From Streptacidiphilus sp. ASG 303 (lineage in GTDB: Bacteria > Actinomycetota > Actinomycetes > Streptomycetales > Streptomycetaceae), in NCBI RefSeq assembly GCF_020991365.1, contig NZ_JAJLRA010000003.1, forward strand, positions 1 through 64,000: a stretch of 64,000 bases of DNA, written 5' to 3'. Positions 26,700 to 34,339 of this stretch are shown here, one piece after another; the stretch's first letter is position 1; the number at the start of each line of letters is the position of its first letter. Under the pieces are notes generated by a model. It did no database searches. It saw only the letters and a program-made list of their open reading frames with translations, and was not told the origin of the DNA. Made by a program: the position numbers and the translations under genes.

Positions 26700-26736
26700 G
26701 CCCGTTTCTCGGGGGATGCACCGGGTAGAAACGGGC
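26700..26736. promoter_or_regulatory. 10-bp inverted repeat / sigma-B-like promoter signature
   Basis: GCCCGTTTCT and AGAAACGGGC form a perfect inverted repeat with a 17-nt centre. On the plus strand GTTTC, about 14-15 nt, GGGTAG also fits the GNNT-N14-16-GGGTAY pattern of Streptomyces stress sigma factors of the SigB type. No plus-strand gene follows, so a regulator site for the SRPBCC gene on the minus strand is the simpler reading. Confidence 0.4.
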
Positions 26737-26885
26737 CTTCGCGCCCGGGGTGCCCGGCTGCCCCCGGCGCCCGGCGGCCGGGTGCCGGGCGGCCTCCGGC
26801 GGGGTGCGGGGAGAGTCCTCCGGCGGGGTGCCCGGCGCGTTGCGGACGCGCTCCCGCCCCGGCCCGCGGCCCCCTCCCCGCAGGA

Positions 26886-26925
26886 CCGCCCGGTCCCCGT
26901 GCCGGACGGCACGGGGACCGGGCGG
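26886..26925 (-). terminator. Terminator hairpin after AlkA-like gene
   Basis: A perfect 18-bp stem (CCGCCCGGTCCCCGTGCC and complement) around GGAC, 8 nt beyond the stop of the minus-strand gene. Confidence 0.75.
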
Positions 26926-26932
26926 CGGGGCG

Positions 26933-27919
26933 TCACACGGCGCGGAAGTCGCGCGGCGCGAACCGGGGGGCCCGGCGCGGCGGGCGCGCCCCGCAGAGCC
27001 GGACCAGCCGGCAGGCGCGGTGCCGGTGCCCGAGGTAGGGCTCCAGCAGCTCCAGCATCCCCGCGTCGTCCGTGCGGTGCCGCCCGGCCAGCACCCACCC
27101 CACCGTGTTCGGCAGGTGCAGGTCGCCGACGCTGACGGCGTCGGGGTCCCCGTTGCTGCGCTGCAGCGTCTCGGCGGCCGTCCACACGCCGATGCCGGCC
27201 ACGGTGGTGAGGCGGGCGACGGCCTCGGCGGGGCCCATCGCCGACGCCTCCTCCAGCCGCGGCGCCAGCCGCGCCGCCCGGACGACGGCCGCCGCCCGCC
27301 TGGCGTCCACGCCCGCGCGGTGCCACTCCCAGGAGGGGACGGCCGCCCAGTCGCGGGCCGCCGGGGCGACGCGCATGCGGGCCACCGGCGAGCCGGGGGC
27401 CGCCGCTGGGCCGGGCGCGGGCGTGCCGAACCACTGCAGCAGCAGCCGCCAGCCGCGGTGCGCCTCGACGACGGTGACCTTCTGCTCCAGCACGGCCGGG
27501 ACGAGCGACTCCATCACCAGCCCGGTGCGGCCGAGCCGCAGGCCGGGATGGCGCCGGTGGGCGTCGTGCAGCAGCCGGTGGCGCGGGTCGGGGGCGAAGC
27601 CCGACGGGTCGTCGGCGGCGCCGAGCAGGTCCGGCAGCCGGTCCAGCAGCCATGCGGCGCCCGGCCCCCACGCCTGCGCCTCGACCACGCCCTCGGCGGG
27701 ACGGGCGGCGATCCGCACGGTGCCGGGTCCCGCCGGGGTGCGGGAGGCCCGCCACACGGCGCCGTCCGGCGCGGTGCGGTACGCCGGGTCGCCGGGCCCC
27801 CGGCACAGCACGCCCAGGGTGAGCGGCACGTCCACCGGGCCCGGCGGGCGCCAGGTGCGGCACGGTCCGGCGCCGGCGGGCTGCGGGCCGGGCGCGGACC
27901 TGGGCGGGGGGACGGTCAT
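26933..27919 (-). CDS. AlkA-type DNA-3-methyladenine glycosylase
   Basis: 328 residues from ATG (MTVPPPRSAPGPQPA). The C-terminal half is a helix-hairpin-helix glycosylase: VPAVLEQKVTVVEAHRGW, then the HhH LTTVAGIGVWTAAETL and the catalytic-aspartate segment DPDAVSVGDLHLPN. It excises alkylated purines in base-excision repair. The N-terminal domain (1-130) resembles the AlkA accessory domain. TACGCT lies 9 nt before the ATG without an evident ribosome binding site, so the mRNA may be nearly leaderless. Longer upstream starts in this frame enter the end of the PGRP gene's flank and were not used. Confidence 0.88.
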   Translation of the reverse strand: MTVPPPRSAPGPQPAGAGPCRTWRPPGPVDVPLTLGVLCRGPGDPAYRTAPDGAVWRASRTPAGPGTVRIAARPAEGVVEAQAWGPGAAWLLDRLPDLLGAADDPSGFAPDPRHRLLHDAHRRHPGLRLGRTGLVMESLVPAVLEQKVTVVEAHRGWRLLLQWFGTPAPGPAAAPGSPVARMRVAPAARDWAAVPSWEWHRAGVDARRAAAVVRAARLAPRLEEASAMGPAEAVARLTTVAGIGVWTAAETLQRSNGDPDAVSVGDLHLPNTVGWVLAGRHRTDDAGMLELLEPYLGHRHRACRLVRLCGARPPRRAPRFAPRDFRAV

Positions 27920-28046
27920 GACGGCCCCAGCGTACGCGGCGGGCCCGGTCCGGGCCCGCACGACGGCCCCGCACGGCGGATCCGGCCGGCGGATCCGGCC
28001 GGGTCCGCCGGGGCGGGACGGCGGCCCGGCGCCCGTCCGCACGGGG

Positions 28047-29282
28047 CTACCGGCCCTGCAGGTCCGCGGCCTCGCTGCGGACGTCCTCGAGGTCCGCGTA
28101 GAGGGCGTCGCCGGGGCACTGGGTGGCGAGGGCGTCGCGGTGGCCGGAGATGCCCCTGAACTCCGCCTTCTTCGACCCGAGCACGGCGGTGCCCTTCGGG
28201 TCGCGGCCGCCGAGGCCGAGCTTCCAGGCGGCGAGCCGGGCGATCGCGTCCAGCATGTCCTGGGGCACGTCGCCGTCGCCGTCGCCGAAGCTGCCGATGG
28301 CCGCGATGCCGGCGGAGTCGCTGTTGTAGCCGAGGGTGTGCGCGCCGAGGACGGCCCTGGAGACCCCGCCCGCGCGGCCCTCGTAGAGGGTGCCGCACTT
28401 GTCGACCAGGAAGTTGTAGCCGATGTCCCGCCAGCCGTTGCTCTTCACGTGGTAGCGGTAGATGCTCCGGACGATCGCGTCGGCGTCGGAGCACGCGTAG
28501 TCGTTCTCGGTGGCGGTGTGGTGGACGAAGACGACCCGCACCGTGCCGGTGTACTGGGGCGGTTCCGTCCGCAGCTTCTCGTCGGCGCCCCAGCCGGCCC
28601 GGGTGACGATCTCCGGCCGGTCGGCGGCGTACTCCCGGCGGGTGAGGCGCCGGCCGACGGCCGCGGCGCCCGCGGCGGGCAGGACGCGCGGCAGGGCGGC
28701 GCTGTGCACCCCGGTGCCGGGGTCGACGAGGTCGACCCGCAGCCCGGCGGGCAGGGCGCGGCGGCCGGGCACCACCTCGACCTCGACCCCGTCGGAGGGC
28801 CCCGTCCACAGCGGGGCGGTGCCGCCGCGGGTGCCGGGGGCGTCGCGTTCGGCGGCTCCGACGTCCGGCGCGTCGTCGGAGCCGCCGGAGATGCGGTGCC
28901 AGCCGCTCCAGCGGCCGGTCCGGCTGTCGCGGGTGCGGGCCCGCACCGTGCCGTCGAGCTCGGCCCGCGGGTCGTTCCAGGTGACGCCGAGCAGGGAGAA
29001 GCGGTGGGTGCGGCGCGCGGGGAGCTCCCGCGGCCCCCGGGCTCCCGCGCCGCCCGCCGGGGAGGCGGCGAGCAGGCGGCGGGCGGCGCCCGCCGGTGCG
29101 GCGGTGAGCGGGATGACGGTGGTTGCTCCGTCCGGTCCGCCGCCGGGGGTGGCGGCCGCCGCGTCGCCGGGGAGGAGGCCGGCCCGGACGGCCGGTCCGG
29201 CGGCGGTGCCGGTGGCGAGACCCTGCAGGGCGAGGGCGGCGGCACAGCCCGCCCCCAGTACTGTCACGAGAGCAATGCGCAT
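28047..29282 (-). CDS. Secreted peptidoglycan-recognition amidase (PGRP/Amidase_2)
   Basis: 411 residues from ATG (MRIALVTVLGAGCAAAL), which begins a clear signal peptide. A variable stretch (about 30-200) precedes the PGRP/N-acetylmuramoyl-L-alanine amidase domain (about 205-400): TRAGWGADEKLR, VRVVFVHHTATENDYAC with the first zinc His, SNGWRDIGYNFLVDKCGTLYEGR, and ISGHRDALATQCPGDALY with the later His. It cleaves or binds the stem peptide link in the wall. The start lacks an evident Shine-Dalgarno sequence; an in-frame TTG 51 bases upstream is an alternative. It is divergent from the TIGR03089 gene. Confidence 0.9.
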   Translation of the reverse strand: MRIALVTVLGAGCAAALALQGLATGTAAGPAVRAGLLPGDAAAATPGGGPDGATTVIPLTAAPAGAARRLLAASPAGGAGARGPRELPARRTHRFSLLGVTWNDPRAELDGTVRARTRDSRTGRWSGWHRISGGSDDAPDVGAAERDAPGTRGGTAPLWTGPSDGVEVEVVPGRRALPAGLRVDLVDPGTGVHSAALPRVLPAAGAAAVGRRLTRREYAADRPEIVTRAGWGADEKLRTEPPQYTGTVRVVFVHHTATENDYACSDADAIVRSIYRYHVKSNGWRDIGYNFLVDKCGTLYEGRAGGVSRAVLGAHTLGYNSDSAGIAAIGSFGDGDGDVPQDMLDAIARLAAWKLGLGGRDPKGTAVLGSKKAEFRGISGHRDALATQCPGDALYADLEDVRSEAADLQGR

Positions 29283-29322
29283 AAAAAGGATATTGAGCCC
29301 AATGAACTCATGACGCCACCTC

Positions 29323-29341
29323 AACTGGCGAACCGCCAGTT
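29323..29341. promoter_or_regulatory. 8-bp palindrome in divergent promoter
   Basis: AACTGGCG-AAC-CGCCAGTT is a perfect 8-bp inverted repeat with a 3-nt centre, between the divergent PGRP amidase and TIGR03089 genes. It is a good operator candidate for both. A plus-strand TAGTCT at 29413-29418 may be the -10 for the downstream gene, 10 nt before its ATG. Confidence 0.5.
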
Positions 29342-29428
29342 CCGCCCGGCCGCCGCCGCGACCGTGGCCATTCCGTGCCTCGCCCGCGCGCACCGCCGGG
29401 GGGTCCAGGCCTTAGTCTGGGGCGCACC

Positions 29429-30205
29429 ATGACTGCGACATTCGCCGCCGACGCCCGCACCCCCGCCGACCTGCTGCGATCCGCGCTCGACGGGGACCCC
29501 GCCCGCCCCCTGGTGACCTTCTACGACGACGGCACGGGGGAGAGGGTCGAACTGTCCGTCAGGACGTTCGACAACTGGGTCGCCAAGACCTCCAACCTGC
29601 TCCAGGACGAACTCGGCGCCGGTCCCGGCGACCGGGCGGCCCTGCTGCTCCCCGCGCACTGGCAGACCGCGGTCTGGCTGCTCGCCTGCTGGTCCGTCGG
29701 GGTCTGCGCCGCCCCCGGCGCGGACCCGGCGGAGGCCGACCTGGTGGTCAGCGGACCGGACGGCCTGGAGGCCGCCCAGGCCTGCTCCGGCGAACGGGTG
29801 GCGCTGGCGCTGCGCCCGCTCGGCGGACGGTTCCCGCAGCGGCCCGCCGGGTTCCTCGACTACGCGGCCGAGGTGCCGGCCCAGGGAGACCGGTTCGCGC
29901 CGTACTCCCCCGTCGACCCCGAGTCGACGGCGCTGGAGGTCGACGCCGGGGGCCGGGTGGAGCGCCTGACCGCCGAGGAGGTCGTGGCGCACGCCCGCGC
30001 GGGCGCGGCGCGCCTGGGCGTCGGCCCCGGGGACCGGGTGCTGTCGACACTGCCGTACGACACCTGGGACGGCCTGGAGGCCGGCCTGCTGGCCCCCCTG
30101 GCGGCCGGCGCGTCGCTGGTGCTGTGCCGCAACTCGGACGGCCTCTCCGCCGAGCAGTGGGAGAAGCGGGCCGCGTCCGAGCGGGTCACGCTGCGGCTGG
30201 GCTGA
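29429..30205 (+). CDS. TIGR03089 family protein (half-length acyl-adenylate enzyme fold)
   Basis: 258 residues from ATG. It resembles the N-terminal part of AMP-binding acyl-CoA ligases (RTFDNWVAKTSNLLQDELGAGPGDRAALLLP, GDRVLSTLPYDTWDGLEAGLLAPLAAGASLVLCRN) but ends before the regions holding the ATP signature loops and the C-terminal lid, so activation of an acid by itself is not expected. The family is restricted to actinobacteria and sits next to LCP genes. Its role is unknown; substrate binding or scaffolding in envelope synthesis is a guess from context. No ribosome binding site is obvious. Confidence 0.85.
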   Translation: MTATFAADARTPADLLRSALDGDPARPLVTFYDDGTGERVELSVRTFDNWVAKTSNLLQDELGAGPGDRAALLLPAHWQTAVWLLACWSVGVCAAPGADPAEADLVVSGPDGLEAAQACSGERVALALRPLGGRFPQRPAGFLDYAAEVPAQGDRFAPYSPVDPESTALEVDAGGRVERLTAEEVVAHARAGAARLGVGPGDRVLSTLPYDTWDGLEAGLLAPLAAGASLVLCRNSDGLSAEQWEKRAASERVTLRLG

Positions 30206-30303
30206 CCACCGCGCCGGGGCGGCGCCCCATCCGCGCCGGCGAGCCTTGGGCGGCGCCTGCGCGGGTAGGCGCCGCCCGGGACGAACACGGCTTCGCGGGC
30301 TCG

Positions 30304-30313
30304 TGCAACCTTG
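30304..30313 (-). promoter_or_regulatory. Inverted copy of AAGGTTGCAC motif
   Basis: GTGCAACCTT on the plus strand is the reverse complement of AAGGTTGCAC, the motif found upstream of the third and fourth LCP genes. It lies about 100 nt before the first LCP gene. Confidence 0.35.
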
Positions 30314-30412
30314 CGATCCGCCGGTGTGTCTCACGGACGTATCCGTCGGGCGGCTGCGGCTCCAGCAGGGACGCACCCCCGGCCACGACGCACAGGGGGA
30401 ACGAGAACCGAC

Positions 30413-32005
30413 GTGTCCACTTCATCAGGCTCACCGAACACCCCGGGCACCCCCGAGCCCCACGCACACCCCGAGGGGACCGCGCCCGACACCGAGGCCG
30501 CGCCCGCGGCGGGCGCCCCCGCGGGGCAGCCCGCGCCGGCCGGGCCCTCCGCCGGGTCGGGGACCGACACCGAGGCCGAGGCGGCGGACCCCGAGATATC
30601 CGGCCCGGACAAGTCCGGCCCCGGGGCCTCCGGGGCACCCGCCCCGGACGGTGCCGCCGGCCCCTCCGGGGACGCCGGAGACACGGACGCCTCGGACACG
30701 GGGGACGCAGCCGCGGGGGACGCAGCCGCGGGGGACGCCGACGCCGACGCCGGGACCGGGAGCACCGCCACCGCCGGCGGCCCCGACGCCGGCCGGGACG
30801 GCACCGGGTCCGACCACGCCCCCGCCCCCGGCCGGCCGCACCGGCGCCGCCGCAGGCTGGTCGCCGCCGGCGCCGCCGCCCTGATCCTGCTCGCCGCCAC
30901 CGGCGGCGCCGGGGCCTGGTGGGCGTACCACCGGCTGGACGGCAACATCCGCACCGACGCGGCCACCAACCGCATCCTCCAGGACGAGGAGTCCGCCCGC
31001 CCGGCCCGGGGGGCCGACCCGAAGACCTACGGCGCCGAGAACATCCTGCTCATCGGCAGCGACGACCGCAGCGGCGCCAACGCCGCGTACGGCGCGTCGG
31101 GCGGGCAGCGCTCGGACACCACGATCCTGCTGCACCTCTCCGCCGACCGGCGGCGGGCCGTGGGCGTCTCCATCCCGCGCGACGCCATGGTGCACGTCCC
31201 GGCGTGCGAGCGGCCGGACGGCTCCCGCACGCGGCCGGCGTTCGTCCAGTTCAACTGGGCCTTCGAGCGGGGCGGCGCGGCCTGCACCATCCGCACCGTG
31301 GAGGACCTCACCGGCATCCGCGTCGACCACCACATGATCGTCGACTTCACCGGCTTCAAGCGGATGGTGGACGCCGTCGGCGGCGTCGACGTCTGCCTGG
31401 ACCGGGACGTGCACGACAAGGACGCCAAGCTGGACCTCACCGCGGGTCCGCACCGGCTGGACGGCGAGCAGGCGCTCGGCTTCGTCCGGGTGCGGGAGAC
31501 CCTCGGCGACGGCAGCGACACCGCGCGGATGGGCCGCCAGCAGGAGTTCCTCGGCTCCCTGGTGAAGAAGGTGCAGACGGACGGGGTGCTGCTCAACCCG
31601 ACCCGGCTGTGGCCGCTGCTCGACGCGGCGACCTCGTCGATCACCGCCGACCCGGGCCTCGGCTCGCTCCACGCGCTGTACGGCCTGGCGCAGAGCCTCC
31701 GGTCGGTGAGGCCCGAGAACGTGGCCTTCCTCACCGCGCCCCGCGAGCCCTACGCGGCGGACCGCAACCGCGACCAGCTGGTGCAGCCCGCGGCGGACCG
31801 GCTGTTCGAGGCGCTGAAGGAGGACCGGCCGGTACAGGTGGCGCCCTCGGCGACGCCCTCCTCCCCCACCGGCTCCTCCCCCGCCGGATCCGCCTCCCCG
31901 TCCTCCCCGTCCGGCTCGCCATCGCCCTCCGCCGGCGCGGACGCCGGGGCGTCCCCGGTCTTCGGAGGACGTACGGCGGATCAGCAGGTCTGCGGCAAGA
32001 GTTGA
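30413..32005 (+). CDS. LCP family glycopolymer transferase (first of six)
   Basis: 530 residues from GTG with AGGGGGA 12 nt upstream. A long acidic, Ala/Gly/Asp/Pro-rich cytoplasmic part (about 1-138) is followed by RRRRR and one membrane segment (about 147-170), then the extracytoplasmic LCP domain: NILLIGSDDRSG, DTTILLHLSADRRRAVGVSIPRD, and FVRVRETLGDGSDTARMGRQQ. LCP enzymes transfer lipid-linked teichoic acids, capsule or arabinogalactan to peptidoglycan. The C-terminus is a Ser/Pro linker ending TADQQVC; the LytR C-terminal domain is absent. The very long cytoplasmic tail is unusual. Confidence 0.93.
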   Translation: MSTSSGSPNTPGTPEPHAHPEGTAPDTEAAPAAGAPAGQPAPAGPSAGSGTDTEAEAADPEISGPDKSGPGASGAPAPDGAAGPSGDAGDTDASDTGDAAAGDAAAGDADADAGTGSTATAGGPDAGRDGTGSDHAPAPGRPHRRRRRLVAAGAAALILLAATGGAGAWWAYHRLDGNIRTDAATNRILQDEESARPARGADPKTYGAENILLIGSDDRSGANAAYGASGGQRSDTTILLHLSADRRRAVGVSIPRDAMVHVPACERPDGSRTRPAFVQFNWAFERGGAACTIRTVEDLTGIRVDHHMIVDFTGFKRMVDAVGGVDVCLDRDVHDKDAKLDLTAGPHRLDGEQALGFVRVRETLGDGSDTARMGRQQEFLGSLVKKVQTDGVLLNPTRLWPLLDAATSSITADPGLGSLHALYGLAQSLRSVRPENVAFLTAPREPYAADRNRDQLVQPAADRLFEALKEDRPVQVAPSATPSSPTGSSPAGSASPSSPSGSPSPSAGADAGASPVFGGRTADQQVCGKS

Positions 32006-32283
32006 CCATGCACCCCTAAAATCCTCGCCACTCTGCACCGTTTTGCCCGTTCCGGCGAGGGCGGGACTTGTCACACGGCTGCCGACCGGCTGAACTAGGC
32101 AGCTAGTGTGTGCCCGGTCGGCCCAGGGGGCCCGTCCGGCACAGGCGCCCCGGGGGGCGGCGGACGCACCGGACGCCGCGGGCCCCGACAGGGGGGCGCG
32201 TGTCTCAGTACTACCCAGGAACCACAGGATCCACTCGCGCAGGGGGAGCGCGGTACACCGGCACAGCGGGAGAGGTTGGAACC

Positions 32284-34110
32284 GTGAACGCGGGAGACGG
32301 CCGTACGCACGGCGCCCCGGGCAGCGGCCCGGACTGGTCGGGCGGCGACCCGGCGGACCAGTGGGTCCTCGACCCTGCCACCGGCAGCTACCGGCTGCGG
32401 GGCGAAGCACCCGGATCCGGGGCAACCGGATCCGGGGCGCCAGGCATCGGGGCACCCGGCCGCCGGTCGGGCGGCGTACCCCGGCAGGGCGGCCCCGGAG
32501 GCCGCCCTGCCGCCGGTACGGCGGGCCGCCCGCGCGGCGCCGCCCCCGCCGAGGACCGCGCCGCCTCCGGCGTCCCCCCGCAGGGGGGCCGCGCCGCGGC
32601 CCGCAGGGCGCGCGGCGCCCGGCCCGGTCCCGCCACGGCGGTGCCGGAGGCCGGCGGCAGGGCCGCGCGCCGCAAGGCGGGCCGGGCGCCGTCCCGGAAG
32701 GGCCGCGCCCTGAAGTGGACGGCGGGCGTGGGCGGCTTCGTCCTGGTGGCCGGCTGCGCCGGGGGCATCTACGCCTACCAGCACTTCAACGGCAACATCA
32801 CCGGTGTCCGGGTGAACCTCGGCGACGAGGCGGACCGCCCGAAGTCCGCCAACAAGGCGATGAACATCCTGGTCATCGGCACCGACAGCCGGAAGGGGCT
32901 GGGGAAGAAGTACGGCGACGCGGGCAGCGTCGGCCACGCCGACACGACCTTCCTCTTCCACGTCTCCGCGGACCGGACCAACGCCACCGCCGTCTCCATC
33001 CCGCGCGACCTCATGGTGAAGATCCCCGAGTGCAAGACGGGGGACAAGGTCATCCCGGGCCAGGAGAACGCCATGTTCAACACCAGCCTGGGCCAGGACG
33101 ACCGCGACCCCGGCTGCACCTGGAAGACGGTCGAGCAGCTGACCGGCGTGCGCATCGACCACTTCGTCGAGGTGAACTTCGAGGCCGTGAAGACCATCTC
33201 CACCGCCGTCGGCGGCGTCGAGGTCTGCGCCGCGAAGAACCTCGTCGACCCCAAGTCGCACCTGAACATGACGGCGGGCCGGCACACCATCATGGGCGAC
33301 GAGGCGCTGGCCTTCGTCCGCACCCGGCACGCGGTCGGCTTCGGCGGAGACCTCACCCGCATCCCGCTCCAGCAGCAGTTCATCAGCGGCCTGATCCGCA
33401 AGGTGAAGAGCGACGGGACGCTGACCAGCCCGACCAGGCTGCTGAAGCTCGCGGACGCGGCCACGAAGGCGCTGACGGTCGACGACGCCATCGCCGGCGT
33501 GTTCAAGCTGAAGGACCTCGCCCAGGACCTCGGCGGAGTCGACACCAAGCACATCACCTTCACGACCGTCCCGGTCCTGGACGACCCGACGGACAAGAAC
33601 CGCCTCGTGCTCAAGCAGCCGGACGCCCGGCAGCTCTTCGCCCTGGTCGCGGCGGACCAGTCGCTCACCAAGGTGAAGAAGAAGCACGCCGCGCCCGCCG
33701 GCACCCCCTCGCCGCAGGCCACCGCCAAGGCGGCCCCCGCCGACGTGCGGGTGACGGTGAAGAACGGCAGCGGCGTGACCGGACAGGCGCAGACCACGGT
33801 CGACTGGATGCAGAACACCCAGGGCTTCCTCCGCAGCAGCAACGGCGCCAACGCCCCGGAGACGGAGAAGACGGTCCTGTACTACGCCCCCGCCCACGCG
33901 GACCAGGCCCGCACGCTCGCCGCGGCCCTGGGCCTGCCCGCCTCCCAGATGAAGGCCACCGACCAGTACGGCACCGGGGAGAGGGACCCGATGCTGCTGG
34001 TGCTCGGCAAGGACTTCCAGGGTCCCGGCGTCCCGCTGACCGTGCCGACGGCCGCCCCCTCGGGCCTGCAGCGCGTCGAGGCGTCCGACACCAACGCCTG
34101 CGCGAAGTGA
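32284..34110 (+). CDS. LCP family glycopolymer transferase (second of six)
   Basis: 608 residues from GTG with GGGAGAGG 8 nt upstream; an upstream GTG at 32200 would add 28 codons rich in A/T third positions and is less likely. Gly/Pro/Arg-rich cytoplasmic region (about 1-138), one membrane segment (about 145-165), LCP domain (NILVIGTDSRKG, TTFLFHVSADRTNATAVSIPRD, AFVRTRHAVGFGGDLTRI), then a LytR C-terminal domain (VRVTVKNGSGVTGQA to about 585) and a tail ending NACAK. Conserved Asp/Arg of the active site are kept, so it is likely an active wall-polymer ligase. It follows the first LCP gene by 278 bp. Confidence 0.94.
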   Translation: MNAGDGRTHGAPGSGPDWSGGDPADQWVLDPATGSYRLRGEAPGSGATGSGAPGIGAPGRRSGGVPRQGGPGGRPAAGTAGRPRGAAPAEDRAASGVPPQGGRAAARRARGARPGPATAVPEAGGRAARRKAGRAPSRKGRALKWTAGVGGFVLVAGCAGGIYAYQHFNGNITGVRVNLGDEADRPKSANKAMNILVIGTDSRKGLGKKYGDAGSVGHADTTFLFHVSADRTNATAVSIPRDLMVKIPECKTGDKVIPGQENAMFNTSLGQDDRDPGCTWKTVEQLTGVRIDHFVEVNFEAVKTISTAVGGVEVCAAKNLVDPKSHLNMTAGRHTIMGDEALAFVRTRHAVGFGGDLTRIPLQQQFISGLIRKVKSDGTLTSPTRLLKLADAATKALTVDDAIAGVFKLKDLAQDLGGVDTKHITFTTVPVLDDPTDKNRLVLKQPDARQLFALVAADQSLTKVKKKHAAPAGTPSPQATAKAAPADVRVTVKNGSGVTGQAQTTVDWMQNTQGFLRSSNGANAPETEKTVLYYAPAHADQARTLAAALGLPASQMKATDQYGTGERDPMLLVLGKDFQGPGVPLTVPTAAPSGLQRVEASDTNACAK

Positions 34111-34182
34111 CGCACCGTCAGTGACGGTCCGCACGCGGTGCGCATTCACCCCGCCGGAACACCCGCACGCAATTGCGCGGCA

Positions 34183-34217
34183 AAAGGTTGCACCGCGCCG
34201 TGCGTGATCTGCATCAC
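34183..34217 (+). promoter_or_regulatory. Shared LCP promoter module A (third LCP gene)
   Basis: AAAGGTTGCA at 34183-34192, 11 nt, then the CRP-like palindrome GTGA-N6-TCAC at 34204-34217. The same two elements recur in the same order upstream of the fourth LCP gene. Candidate -10 TAGATT follows at 34276-34281, about 65 bp from the palindrome centre. Confidence 0.6.
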
Positions 34218-34339
34218 AGCGCCCTATTGCCCCCCTCATTCCCCCGGACATGTGCGCGGAGGGTCCGCAGAAAGGTAGATTGCGGAATGGCGGCGGCCGG
34301 CCGGCCGCCGGCGTCCTCCGGGGGAAGGTGAACCGACCG

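Noticed and set aside
29429-30205. NRPS adenylation domain, hinting at a natural-product cluster
   Set aside because: The protein is only half a domain, lacks the ATP-signature core motifs and has no carrier or condensation domains nearby. The TIGR03089 family explains it.
32025-32061. CCTCGCC ... GGCGAGG inverted repeat between the first and second LCP genes as terminator
   Set aside because: Only 7 bp with a loop of over 20 nt and no T-run; too weak to list as a feature.
32200-32283. Upstream GTG start for the second LCP gene
   Set aside because: The extra codons have many A/T third positions, unlike the rest of the gene, and the ribosome binding site spacing is better at 32284.
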